DNA of 64,000 bases from Achatina immaculata (GCA_009760885.1 CM019702.1:47539925-47603924), one strand, 5' to 3'. Shown: positions 1-10,143, counted from the stretch's first letter. Numbers and translations: made by a program. Notes: generated by a model not told the origin, from the letters alone.

Positions 1-900
1 TTACTGCTATTTAGAAAAGAGATGCAGCATTACCTAATCGGCGCTTCAGTTGCCCGCGATCTAACACGATTAGAACTATCGGTCCAACAACTACGTCAAT
101 TGACTTCGGAATTTGTTGATCGGCAAGGCCAAGGCCATAGTATAATCATAAACCTAATGTTAATCGTTTGGTGATTAAATACTGGAAGCAGAAACCTGTG
201 CTGTTTTTAAAATTTACATGATATTTATAGAAATGAATTAGGAAAAAGTAAGATTCGACAACCAAATTCTGAAAATGTCCACAGAAATACCTGAAACGCA
301 ATTGATATGTTTCTCAAACTTCGGAGCAGACGTTTACAGACATTTTTGAAAGGGTCATTTGCTATGGTTTACTTCCGGTGCAATCGACAAGGGAAGTAAA
401 GACATACTGGACCAAAAGTTATCATCATCATCATGTGCATTCTGATTGATGAAAGCTATTATTTTTTTTCCATTTTGTTCGGTATTTGGTGAAAACTATT
501 AAATATGATCCGTTTTCTTATCCAGTTCCATCTTGTTATTCTTTTCTTTGCTTTTTTTCTTACTTTCTGTCTTGAATTTTCAACTGGAGGTGTCAAGTGT
601 CTGCTGAACGTCAGGAACCTATCCCACTGTATAAGATTTTTGTGAAAAAGAAGCAGATTGCAAGTGGAGAGAAAAAGGATGTTAAAGGAAGAAATCCACA
701 ACGTTATTCACATCAAAATTTGATTAAAGTGGACTTATTTTCAGCATTCTGCAGAAGACTCAAGTCGTCAGATCATGAAAGAAATGTGTGTGTGGGTTTT
801 TTTTTTATATATAAGACAATATATGGGATGGGGGAAGAGAAGGAGGATGGGGAGAATAATAGCAACATATTACTATTTTTCATAACCTTTATTGATGTTG
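1..900. other. No gene recognised; AT-rich unique sequence
   Basis: Reading frames here are short (up to about 110 codons), rich in low-complexity residues and show no domain I know. A short ATC run lies near 422-434. I see no splice-bounded coding segment, repeat array or transposon terminus. Confidence 0.4.
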
Positions 901-904
901 TCCG

Positions 905-1510
905 ATTTGGAAATCAGCAACCCATATAGCTAAGGTAGGCGAAACATAACTGACCTCTTCGGTGGTATCCCAGTAACAAGCCTAGCCTAGCTACCGTAGA
1001 TCGCTATAGTCCTCCAAGCGGCGAGGTCTACTAAAGAGGCATTGTGCACTTCCTGCTTTTTAGCTTCAGTTCAGTCAGTCATTCATTTGCATGTCCCTTG
1101 CGGAACTTTGCCTCCCTAACAGCACTCCTGTAGGCCTCTCGGTTGCAAGCAAGATGCCCTGCTGCTGATGCGTCCATTCGCAGATCATCAATGATGTCTT
1201 GCAACCATCTTCTCTTTCTTGTTACCATTATGTACCCTTCCAAGACTGCCTTCTCTAAATTATCATGACGTTTAATATGTCCAAAATATTTAAGTTGTCT
1301 CTGTTTAATCTTCCTTACTAGCTAGCCTTCTTCAATATTAAGTTCTTGTATGGATATATTTGTTCTTTTTTGTGTCTTCACAAAACTTTAGCTTCAGGTA
1401 GGGATTGAAAAAAAAATCCCCACCAAAACCCACTCCCATTCCGATACGGTGTTGTGCCTCAATATCTTCACTCCATCGGCTGGAAAGAAAACCAGGCTGC
1501 AGTTCCATGG
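905..1510 (+). repeat. Dispersed repeat M, copy 1, split by an RTE-A insertion
   Basis: Positions 905-1069 match the first part of family M (the segment around 'agcctagcctagct', then the tract ending in tttttagcttcag) and 1387-1510 continue the same family (tract 'gttgtgcctcaatatcttcactccatcggctgg'-like, compare 63850-63890). Between them lies an RTE-A 3' end. The words TTTAGCTTCAG at 1059-1069 and 1387-1397 are the duplicated target. Sense is taken as the orientation in which other M copies end in a GAA-rich tail. No protein is encoded. Confidence 0.7.
1070..1386 (-). mobile_element. RTE-A LINE, 5'-truncated 3' end, inserted in repeat M
   Basis: Read on the minus strand, the sequence encodes the C-terminal part of an RTE-type reverse transcriptase ORF (GHIKRHD...KRKRR..., ...DIIDDL..., ...NREAYRSAVREAKFRKGHAND-like) and then runs into a (TGAC)n/(TGAA)n tail at 1070-1085. 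It is bounded by an exact 11-bp target-site duplication, TTTAGCTTCAG, at 1059-1069 and 1387-1397. It is far too short to encode an active enzyme; it is a dead-on-arrival insertion. Confidence 0.85.
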
Positions 1511-1540
1511 AGATAGGCAAAGAAAGAAAGAAAAAAAGAA

Positions 1541-1621
1541 AAGAAAGAAAGAAAGAAGACCCCCACTTGACGTTATCATTCACTGATAACGTAACATGGG
1601 GGTCTTCTTTCTTTCTTTCTT
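1541..1621. repeat. Imperfect 38-bp-arm palindrome
   Basis: The left arm 1541-1578 (GAAA-rich, then GACCCCCAC, then ACGTTATCA) is the reverse complement of 1584-1621 except for about three positions; the loop is TTCAC. The outer parts of the arms are GAAA/TTTC simple repeat, but the inner 20 bp (GACCCCCA...ACGTTATCA) are not simple sequence. Confidence 0.8.
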
Positions 1622-1629
1622 TCTTAGAT

Positions 1630-2153
1630 TTTACGCTTTTACCGTTAACCACAGTTCTTGATATAGTTGTTCCTTTACAGTTAATACCAAGTTGACAGCT
1701 AACAATATCGATGTATCGGACCATTGTTTTCACCTAGTTTGTGTGTGTGTGGGGGTGGGGGTGTGGTTGATTTTTCTACTCCTTGTAATATTCTGATTTG
1801 AGATCATTAGTTTCAGTCCATTTGGGCGAAAGCAAGATGAATTTAAAAGCTTAATAGCTTCCATTCTGGTTTGTAATACAATACTAAGTCTCAATCAAGA
1901 GCCACTAGAGTTGGACGAAGCTGTCTATCGTACATGCAAACCCAACGAGAAGGAGCGAGGGGAGGGGGGGGGGGTTGTATAACTGGGGCTTAGACTGCTG
2001 AGGGAGCCTGTGGCCTCAATTTTTCGCCTAGAGGTACGTATATGAGAGTTACTTTCCTTGTTTGAATAAGGGCTCGTAAATAACTGACCCCGGCGCCCGA
2101 CTTTGTACGTCACTGTCCTGTGTACGTATGTATGTAAAAGTAATTATACATCA
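1630..2153. other. Unique sequence with (GT)n and G-tract
   Basis: A GT/G-rich run lies at 1740-1763 and a poly-G run near 1963-1974. No gene or transposon terminus is visible. Confidence 0.35.
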
Positions 2154-2154
2154 T

Positions 2155-2303
2155 ACAGTCAGTCAGTTATTTGCATGTCCCTTGCGGGACTTTGCCTCCC
2201 TAACAGCACTCCTGTAGGCCTCTCGGTTGTAAGCAAGATGCCCTGCTGCTGATGCGCCCATTCGCAGATCATCAACAATGATGTCTTGCAGCCATCTTCG
2301 CCT
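2155..2303 (-). mobile_element. RTE-A LINE 3' terminal fragment
   Basis: On the minus strand this reads RRWLQDIIVDDLRMGASAAGHLAYNREAYRSAV..., the conserved RTE-A C-terminus, ending at a (TGAC)n tail at 2155-2167. Its 5' truncation point at about 2303 abuts a plus-strand RTE-B fragment directly. Confidence 0.8.
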
Positions 2304-2495
2304 AGAAGATAAAACAATGGAAAATATCGTGACAACAGGGAAAATGGGAAGCAGAAAAGGAAGAGAGAAAGTCTTAGATCGCTTAACAAAATGGCGTTGG
2401 AGAAGCGCAACAACAGAGCTGATGGAAAACATGAAAGCTAGGAAACTGTGGAGAGACGTGGTCGCCTAGGCTTCCGTTTATGGCAAATGATGATC
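2304..2495 (+). mobile_element. RTE-B LINE 3' terminal fragment
   Basis: Plus-strand translation gives MENIVTTGKMGSRKGREKVLDRLTKWRWRSATTELMENMKARKLWRDVVA, the same C-terminal block seen in the RTE-B copy at 9120-9300 (ITVTTEKLENRKGRSRP...TELMNNMKDLNLWRDMVA). It ends with ATGATGATC near 2487-2496, a remnant of the (ATG)n tail. Confidence 0.8.
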
Positions 2496-2499
2496 ACTA

Positions 2500-3113
2500 A
2501 CACTTGACAAGTGTCTTTACTGACGGATCCTCTGAATGGGCCGTTGGAAAACGAGAAAGAGGATTCCAGGTATTAGCGCAGAATGGTATAAGATTAGAAA
2601 AGTCACTTGCTACTGGGGAAACATCAACGAACTACAAATCAGGACTACAAGCCGCATTAGAAACATAAGAGAAACATCAACGACTACAAGCCACATTAGA
2701 AACTTTGGAGAAACATCAACGAACTACAAATCAGGACAACAAGCCGCACTAGAAACATAAGAGAAACATCAACGACTACAAGCCACATTAGAAACTTTGG
2801 AGAAACATCAACGAACTACAAATCAGGACTACAAGCCGCACTAGAAACATAAGAGAAACATCAACGACTACAAGCCACATTAGAAACTTTGGAGAAACAT
2901 CAACGAACTACAAATCAAGAGTACACGCCACTCTTGAGACATTGGAGAAACATTAACGGACTACAAATCAGGATTATAAGCCACACTTGAGACACTGGAG
3001 AACTACAAATCAGGACTACATGACACTGCCACACTAGAAACATTGGAGAAATATCTACGAACTACAGATCAGGAATACAAGCCACACTAGAGACATTGGA
3101 GAAACAAAGACTC
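2500..3113 (+). pseudogene. I-type LINE RNase H, N-terminal half, decayed into a tandem array
   Basis: At 2509-2530 the frame reads V-F-T-D-G-S-S, the first RNase H catalytic Asp motif (TDGS). About 110 bp later NYKSGLQAALE resembles the second motif around the catalytic Glu, which here reads Gly where other copies have Glu. From 2619 on, this second segment is repeated in tandem (see next entry), which destroys the frame. The C-terminal half of the same domain resumes at 4374 after a MOD insertion. The domain belongs to an I-superfamily LINE ORF2; the copy is dead. Confidence 0.65.
2619..3113 (+). repeat. 92-bp tandem array derived from RNase H coding sequence
   Basis: A 92-bp higher-order unit is built of a 53-bp half (GAAACATCAACGAACTACAA...) and a related 39-bp half (GAAACATCAACGACTACAAG...). 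The first three units (2619-2905) are nearly identical; later ones (2905-3113) diverge and shorten. The unit length is not a multiple of three, so the array cannot keep one frame. Confidence 0.85.
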
Positions 3114-4361
3114 TTCTTTTTTTTCTTTTTCTTCTTCTTCGTTCGCTTCTACCACCAAGATCGCCCCTTGATCTTACTGAATTTACTCCTGTGGTTCTCG
3201 CGATAGTCTCATTTAGGATGGAGGCTCCGAGTATCGTGGGGCTTGGGCTTATATTCTCGGTGGGTCACAGAAGCAGCATTGCGTGACACTGTGGTTTTCG
3301 TTGCACCAGTTTAGACTAGAATTGGACTTTCTCACCAGGAAACCTCGGTGTGGTTAGGATATGAATATATTCCCGCTGGGTGAGAGGTGGTTGCCCATCC
3401 AGCCTAGAGTTGGACTTTCCACCTGAAAACCTCAACGTGATTTGGATATGAAATATCCACATCGGGTGAGAGGTGGTTGCATATCTAGACTGCACTGGTC
3501 TAATGTCTCTGACTTCAGCATTTTGTGGTCATGACCTCTACCCTTCCTGGTTGTGACCAGGACGGAGCTTTTGTCGAGGAGGACGAATCCTTGCCACTAG
3601 TGAGTTTCACCCCTGGGTTCAGCCGGTTTAGGCATATTGCGCCAGTATGGGTGTATATCGGACGTGGCCGGCCTCAAGAGCAGAGGTGCCGTGGTATGAG
3701 TAGCCCTCACCGCGAGTGTACTGGCCATAACGATTAAACTTCACTTAATCCTTTCCATCGCCTTTTTCACAGCGGCGCCGCGCAGCAACACTGATCACAT
3801 TTTTTCACTGGCCTGGAGGAATTTCACCCACGCTCGGCAGCCGAAGAATTTCACCATTAGAGTCTTAGTTTAATCCCTGGGTTAAGCCGGTTTAGGCATT
3901 TGAGCCAGTATGGGTGTATATAGGACGTGGCTGGCCTCTAGAGCAGAGGTGCCGTGATATGAGTAGCTCTGACAGCGAGATTACTGGCTACTTCACTTAA
4001 TCCTTTCCATCACCTTTTCCACGACGGCGCCGCGCGGCAACCCTAATCGCATTTTTCTTCATTGGCGTGGAGGGCACGGCATCTGAAGAATTTTGCCAGC
4101 AGCGAGCAGGAGCTTTCCTTCTCCTACATGAGCTACCAACCAAGACTAACGAGTCTCATCTACCTGAAAGCATCTGGTTTTCAGGCGCCAGATATTCGCC
4201 TTTCGCCCATTCTCCTGTCAGTTTAAACAGTTCTGCTACGAGAAGACCAGGAGCTGGACTTGGACTGTCAGAGGCTATTTGAGACGCACGCCATGGAGAC
4301 ATTAATTGGAGTGGAGAGCGTATCCTTCACCACACCTCCGGCTATTACAGTCCTTAGAACC
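3114..4361 (-). mobile_element. MOD retroposon, copy 1 (full length)
   Basis: Flanked by the exact 12-bp duplication AAACAAAGACTC at 3102-3113 and 4362-4373. On the minus strand it starts GGTTCTAAGGACTG (at 4361) and ends GCGAACGAAGAAG followed by a degenerate (GAA)n tail (3114-3140). Inside, on the plus strand, are two X modules (about 3320-3490; GTTGGACTTT...GGTGAGAGGTGG), two Y modules (about 3601-3690 and 3870-3960; GGTTTAGGCAT...GCAGAGGTGCCGTG) and two W modules. Base composition is visibly richer in G, C and CpG than the flanks. Short open frames inside (for example 3525-3737) show no known domain. Confidence 0.85.
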
Positions 4362-4373
4362 AAACAAAGACTC

Positions 4374-4925
4374 AAGAATACAGAGTCTTTCTATATATGA
4401 CTGCACATTAGTTCTCCAAACTATCCATGAAAAACCAGGAGATCAGCTGACCAAGAAAATAACTGAACAACTGGAACAATTGTCTTTTTTCCAACAGTGG
4501 GTCCTTGCAAACTGCGATGCTGGAGGAAATGAAACAGGTGACAAACTCAGAGAAACAAAAATGTTCGTCAAGGAAACACTGCATGGAGACATAGAACAGA
4601 CAGCAGATTACTCTCAACCCCCCCCCCCCCCCCACTCCCTAGACTTCACTCTAAAGCTAAGCAGATATTTTTAAAAATCACAATCGATGGTATGAGACCT
4701 AGTCGACTAAGAACATGACGTGGCAGACACTATCTGCACAAACTGTAGGCTACTCAAATCTCTCACCTATCACACCCCAGACTGTATACCAGATTCTATA
4801 ACACATCCTGCAAATCTGCACTCTCTAGAGCTCAGATCTCAAACTGTGTGTTGTGGGGTGGGCATATTTAAAGAGCCAGCGAACACTGACGGGTTTCCTT
4901 GCAAAGAAGGTTAAAGTACAAGTCT
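4374..4925 (+). pseudogene. I-type LINE RNase H, C-terminal half and downstream tail region
   Basis: The frame from about 4390 reads ...YDCTLVLQTIHEK...DQLTKKITEQLEQLSFFQQWVLANCDAGGNETGDKLRETK. This matches the third-Asp helix (DxxSxLQAL) and the W-V/I-P-x-H-C-G-x-x-G-N-E-x-A-D segment of LINE RNase H, with the His replaced by Asn and a mutated final Asp context. It continues the domain that begins at 2509, before the MOD insertion. A C16-18 run interrupts the frame at about 4617-4634. Confidence 0.6.
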
Positions 4926-5340
4926 CGATAAAGGATTTCACAGAGAAGATACATTTTTAACAAGACTAAACTAACAATAAACTAATCCTGCTGAACTAAT
5001 CTACTTCTAAGATTAGCTAAGTGTTAAACGTACAATCTAATCCATTTTCCTTCACCTTATAAATAAGAATATAACTTTTTAGTTCCATTATTTTCTGTGG
5101 GGAGTTAAGTAGTCGTGATAACATTAATTTATCTGCTTTACTTCCCTTGCGTCTGTTTTGATAGCACAACTTTTGCTTTTATTGATGTGATAGAGAGGAA
5201 ATCTGGACTAACTGCAGTGTTTTACTCCGCACAGAAATGAATGATGAACATTTTCCAATTCATTTATGCTCCATAAGGAAAGAATGTACATTCTTTAAAT
5301 GAGATTTAGGAATCATCGAACTATTATCTATAGAACACAA
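4925..5340. other. No gene recognised
   Basis: AT-rich sequence with no long frame, no repeat array and no transposon terminus that I can identify. Confidence 0.35.
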
Positions 5341-5349
5341 TGTATAGAC

Positions 5350-5460
5350 TAGTAAAAAAAAAAGTTGGAACATCTTTATTACAAAGACTACAAAGTTGTG
5401 ACGTTTCAGCGTGAGCCTTAATCATACAAAACCACACAGGACGAAGAAACAGAGAGAAGA
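5350..5460 (-). mobile_element. Possible retroelement 3' end (Penelope-like?)
   Basis: On the minus strand a segment meaning 'aaggctcacgctgaaacgtc' is followed by AATAAAGATG and a T-rich end. Tracts of the type 'GGCxxxxxCGAAACGT...AATAAA' are common at the 3' ends of Penelope-like elements. No GIY-YIG or RT domain is visible nearby, so this is a weak suggestion. Confidence 0.2.
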
Positions 5461-5838
5461 GATAAAGTATAAATTCACATGGATGCTACGTTTAAAAAAA
5501 ATCAAATAAAACGAATAGAGCACTTAGCTGTAACTTGTAAGAACCGGTGGCTTATCTATTATCTATAGAACAAATTTTAAAGCTGACAGAAGCTACAGAA
5601 ACTTTTAATTCTATAATTAGATCACTAATAGACAAGTATATCCTTTATGGTCTGGCTAGGAGAGGTTTTATTACTCTTCAAAATTTCTGACATGTTAGTT
5701 GCATCCATCTCTCTTTACTTGCTCACTTCTATCTGTTAATTCCGCTAGAGTTCTCTAATTACAGTTCTCTAAGCATGGACAAATCGTTGCTGGTCAAAGA
5801 TACCGATTGACCAATTAAATGCATTCTTTACATTAACT
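5460..5838. other. No gene recognised
   Basis: AT-rich single-copy-looking sequence between the possible retroelement end and SINE S1. Nothing further seen. Confidence 0.3.
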
Positions 5839-5839
5839 G

Positions 5840-6098
5840 GGTGTCTGAGTGGCGAAGTGGTTAGTGCACTGGTCTCTCATGGCGAAGGTCGGGGGTTCGA
5901 ATCCGGCCGGCGGCACCCCAGTCACCCAGCTGTAGAAATGGATACCCGACTTCTTCTGGAGTTGGGGAAGGAAAAGGCAGCCAGGCGTGATACTGACCAT
6001 ATCACCTTCTAGCGTGCTGACAGGTCAAGGAAAATATGGGCACTAACACCATATCCCTATGTGCCTCTAAGGCATGACAGGATTACCTTACAGTCTTA
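5840..6098 (+). mobile_element. tRNA-headed SINE S, copy 1
   Basis: The head has an A box (TGGCGAAGTGGTTAGTGC, 5853-5870) and a B box (GGGTTCGAATCC) with internal pol III promoter spacing, ending GGCACC. A tRNA-unrelated body follows (TGTAGAAATGG..., GGTCAAGGAAAATATG..., CACTAACACCATAT..., GCCTCTAAGGCATGAC) and the 3' end is ATTACCTT. The same body occurs at 17.1, 22.4, 24.2 and 26.0 kb. It is a SINE, not a functional tRNA gene. Confidence 0.9.
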
Positions 6099-6210
6099 AC
6101 TGTTCCCGGCAATGTTACACTCATCTCTGACTAGCATGTACATGATTGATACGAGGTGCAATGGTAAAGGCGGGGTTGGAAGCAATGTTCCCTCTAAGGT
6201 ACAAAACGTT

Positions 6211-6374
6211 GTACAAGCTCATAGTCTTGGTACAAGCTCATAGTCTTGGTACAAGCTCATAGTCTTGGTACAAGCTCATAGCCTTAGTATAAGCTCATAG
6301 CCTTGGTACAAGCTCATAGTCTTGGTACAAGCTCATAGCCTTGGTACAAGCTCATAGCCTTAGTACAAGCTCAC
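6211..6374 (+). repeat. 19-bp tandem array
   Basis: Unit GTACAAGCTCATAGTCTTG, about 8.6 copies, starting at 6211, 6230, 6249 and so on. Two unit variants (AGTCTTG and AGCCTTG/AGCCTTA) are interspersed. No coding. Confidence 0.95.
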
Positions 6375-6379
6375 GAAAT

Positions 6380-7370
6380 TTTATATGCCGCGTGAAAACG
6401 AAAGCAAACGTAAAATTACTAATTTTTTTTCCTCTTCAATTTCTTGATGTTTCTCTGTGCTATAGTAGCGCTGAAGAAAATGGATCTGATTTCTTCAGAT
6501 TTTAGCATTTTTTTCCCATGAGACATCTGTAATTTAAAGTTAGGTCGCTCACTTCCATACATTTTTTGAAGAATATATTTCCACACAGGTTCACAGTTTT
6601 GCGCACAAAAACGCATAATCTCCGAGGGTTACACCAATGGGGCCCCGTGCTATTTTCAACTCTTTCCTGTGTTTGAATAGAGGGCCAGACAGTAACTGAC
6701 AACGTGACCCGACCTGGCTCTTCAGGGGCCAGAACATATGGTCTTTATTTAACCATTCCGTAAACGTTTCGCGTCCATTCTGAAAGTATATATACAGACA
6801 CTGAAGCAACATTTTCTCTTGAACAGCATATGGTTTGTTTTTGTATTTGCATTCAGAAAGACTAAGAAGTTTCTTCTGCTTTGTGCGTATGTATAGATAT
6901 CAGTTCCTTGTTTGGAATACTTATACAGCTATAAGTACTGACTGCCGTCAAATTCCGATGGAAAAAAAAAAAGTAGCTGACGATGAAATGCAGTAACTCA
7001 GAACACCCAACTTTCAGCGCTCTCATCACTCTTCTACCATAATCTTAACGTAAACAGAGGCCCAGACTAGCGCCAACATTTCTCTATCACAGCCCGCATA
7101 CCCTCCCACAAACGTGCAAGTTCCGAGGGTCAGAAGAGGGTCAGTCAGCAACTTGAGGTGAGGGAGGGGGGATGACCTCATTTTGGGCAGTCCTGGTGTG
7201 TGTGGTTTTTTTTTCGGAGTTAAAAAAGTATTGCAGCTTCAATTCTGATCCACCACTCTCTTCTTTTATTATTTCAGATAGTGCGCATGCGTAACATAGA
7301 GTATAAAATGCAAAGTGACTGTGGAATATAACATTGACGTGACTCATTATTATTATTATTAAAATATAAT
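6380..7370. other. No gene recognised
   Basis: Several overlapping minus-strand frames of 60-110 codons exist, but none has a recognisable domain or a codon pattern that sets it apart. A short ATT run at 7346-7360 precedes the RTE-B copy. Confidence 0.35.
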
Positions 7371-7371
7371 C

Positions 7372-8000
7372 ATTTAAATATCTGGGCACGCTAGTAACAT
7401 CAAAAGGAAAACGTACCTCTAAAGTCTCAAGAACAGAAAATGCCAAGCCAAAGCATCTTCCAAACAAATGAGAAACATCTTGAGCAATGCATCTCTGTCA
7501 TTGAACATCAGAAGAAAAACATAATTCTAAAGCGCTGCTTTGAGCCTACCCTACTCTATAGAAATGAGTGACTGGCAATGAGCAGATCAAGGCAAAGATC
7601 ACTAGTGGCAACAGAAATGTGGTTTCATAGAAGAATGTTAAGAATTCCCTCCACAGCGAAGATGACAAACAGGGGATGTCTAACAAAACCAAATGTAGAA
7701 AGGAAACTGATTAAATCCATAAGACAGCGACAGTCGTCATTCACTGGACATATAATAAGAAGAGGAGAACTTGAAAACATGGTAGCAGCCAAAAAGATAG
7801 ATGGGAAGAGAGGCAGAGAAAGGCCAAGAGAGAGAGGGGAAAAAAATCATGGACAGTCTAAGACGATAGCAACAACAACAACAAAAATCACCAACTGAGC
7901 TGACGGAAAATATCAAGAATCAGGATCTATGGAGAAGCATGACTGACGAAGATTGTCGGGAAGTCGCATGATGATGACGATGATGATGATGATGATGAGC
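7372..8000 (+). mobile_element. RTE-B LINE, decayed 3' part
   Basis: Translation with frame changes gives YLGTLVTSKGKRTS..., then 7578-7898 gives TEMWFHRRMLRIPSTAKMTNRG...RQRQSSFTGHIIRRGELENMVAAKKIDGKRGRERPRERG, the thumb/C-terminal block of RTE-type ORF2. It ends in a (ATG/ACG)n tail at about 7969-7999. Several frameshifts and stops; inactive. Confidence 0.85.
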
Positions 8001-8139
8001 AGCATCAGATGCATATAGTTCTAATGACCGGGGTGGGGGGGATATTCCTTTAGTCTGCTTGTTAAACATAAAAATATTTCCCAAGAGAAGAACGAATTTT
8101 ATAAGCATATTTTCTTTTAATGATGGTAAAGTAGCGTTC

Positions 8140-9309
8140 AAAAGTTAAACTACAGATAGCAGACGAGCAGTGTGGCCTTCAGCGCAAAGTACTATATAAG
8201 CACTGAGAAGACTAATAGAAAGAGCATTATAGGTACAAAAAGATATATACATAGGTTGTGTTGACTACACCAAAGCATTCACAAGGTAAAGCAGGAAGTA
8301 ATGAAGATGCTGGAAGATATACACATTGATGGCAAAGATCTAAGAATAATAATTTTAAAAGTATATACCGGAACAAAAATTCAATCTTCAAGATAAACAG
8401 TAAAGCAGGCAAATGTCAGGACATAAAGAAGGGAGTAAGGCAAGGATGTGTACTGTCTCCAGATCTGTTTTCTCTCTACAGTGAGAATATTATGAGAGTC
8501 ATTACTGAAAAGCCTGGGATAAAAGTTGGAGGGCATAGCGTCGATAACCCGAGATACGCTGACGACATAGTCCTGTTAGCAGACATTGAAAAAAGATTTA
8601 CAAGAGCTGCTAGATACAGTATAGTATCAGCAGAAAGTAAATATAAAGGACTGTCACTGAACAGTAAGAAACAGAAACAATGGTAATGTCCAGAAAGAAA
8701 ACTGTACCAGAATGCAATGTAAAAATCAAAGGAGTAACATTTTTTTAAATGCGCAAATTATCTTGGTACAATGATAACATCTTATGATAGGTGTACCACC
8801 TAGAGGTCAAAAACAAAATATGGTGGGCAAAGGTAGCATTTAAGAAAATGAAATCTATTTTGTACAGCCCATTTTTGTCAATAGATACCAGGAAAAGAGT
8901 CTTGCTATATCGACCCAGTACTACTATATGGAAGCGAATCATGGCTACTAACAAAAACAACAAGAGTAACTGAAACGTGGTTCCTACGAAGAATGCTAAG
9001 AACACCATGGACAACCAAAATAACAAATGAAGAATGCCTAAGGAAAGCCAGTGAGAAACGAATTTTAATAAACAAACTACAGAGGAGACAGTCTAGGTTC
9101 ATTTGTCATATAATGAGAAGAGGAGGACTCGAAATTACCGTGACAACAGAGAAATTGGAAAACAGGAAAGGGAGAAGTAGACCAAGGGAGAAAATGACAA
9201 AATGCCGTGGAAGAAGCACAACAACAGAACTGATGAATAACATGAAAGATCTGAATCTGTGGAGGGACATGGTAGCCAAGTCCTGCAGGCATGGTACATG
9301 ATGATGATG
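8140..9309 (+). mobile_element. RTE-B LINE, 5'-truncated, with target-site duplication
   Basis: Flanked by the exact 12-bp duplication AAAGTAGCGTTC at 8128-8139 and 9310-9321. It starts inside the reverse transcriptase (CVDYTKAF near 8258), continues through KKGVRQGCVLSPDLFSLY, the catalytic box YADDIVLLA (8553-8580), and, with frameshifts, YLGTMITS, LLYGSESWL and TETWFLRRMLRTPWTTKITNEECLRKASEKR...FICHIMRRGGLE...WRDMVAKSCRHGT (8993-9301). It ends with stop and (ATG)n tail 9298-9309. Frameshifts and stops make it inactive. Confidence 0.92.
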
Positions 9310-9319
9310 AAAGTAGCGT

Positions 9320-9540
9320 TCGTTCAAGATACGGCACAACGTTCTTCATAATTGTACCCAGTTGTTTTTACATTAAACTTCGTGAATCTTTCTGCGTAGG
9401 AAAATGTAGTTTATAATGTAGCCGAGACGGTAGCATATGGTATATAATTTATACTTGCGTTAACTCTTTGTTCAAATCAGCACAGATGGCATAATCAAAG
9501 AAACTAACATTTAATTTTTATACTCCTTGCCTTGTCTTGT
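9320..9540. other. No gene recognised
   Basis: Short AT-rich spacer between an RTE-B insertion and repeat M. Confidence 0.3.
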
Positions 9541-10143
9541 GTTATCTCCCTGTAACTGCGAGCTGATGTTCTTTGCAGCTGATACTGTGGTATTGAGGCA
9601 CAACATCGTATCTGCGTCTGGGCGGGTTATGGCAGCTATTTTCTCAGTCCCGGAGTACAGCTAAAAAGCAGGTGGTGTGCGATGCTTCTTTATCAGACTC
9701 CACCACCATGGGGAACTATGGAGATCCCTGCCCCGTTAGCCAGGCTAGGCCTGTTATTGGGGATACCAACGGTGCAGGCTCTTGGTCAGCTATGGTTCGC
9801 TGACCCTGACACTAGCACATCAGCTATGGTTCGCTAACCCTGACGCTAGCACATCAGTTATGGTTCGCTAACCCTGACGCTAGCACATCAGCTATGGTTC
9901 ACTAAACCTGACGCAAGCACATCAGCTATGGTTCGCTAACCCTGACGCAAGCACATCAGCTATGGTTCGCTAACCCTGACGCAAGCACATCAGCTATGGT
10001 TCGCTAACCCTGACGCAAGCACATCAGCTATGGTTCGCTAACCCTGACGCTAGCACATCAGCTATGGTTCGCTAACCCTGACGATAGCACATCAGCTATA
10101 GGTCGCTGATTGCCTCATCGGACAAGCGTCTTTACCCCCAGCG
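9541..10143 (-). repeat. Dispersed repeat M, copy 2, with internal array
   Basis: The plus strand reads CTGTAACTGCGAGCTGATG..., then GACTCCACCACCATGGGG, GTTAGCCAGGCTAGGCCTG, and CTCTTGGTCAGCTATGG, which are landmarks shared with the other M copies. The part containing GTTCGCTAACCCTGACGCTAGC is amplified nine-fold (next entry). The end is TCATCGGACAAGCGTCTTTACCCC. No coding capacity. Confidence 0.85.
9787..10108 (+). repeat. 34-bp tandem array inside repeat M
   Basis: Nine full units of CAGCTATGGTTCGCTAACCC(+14 bp), beginning at 9787, 9821, 9855, 9889, 9923, 9957, 9991, 10025 and 10059, with a partial tenth at 10093. Variants at one or two sites (GCTAGC/GCAAGC/GATAGC) occur in blocks. Other M copies carry only one to two such units. 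Confidence 0.95.

Noticed and set aside
5853..5925. A functional tRNA gene
   Set aside because: A and B boxes are present, but the cloverleaf is not convincing and the sequence continues into a SINE body repeated at four other places.
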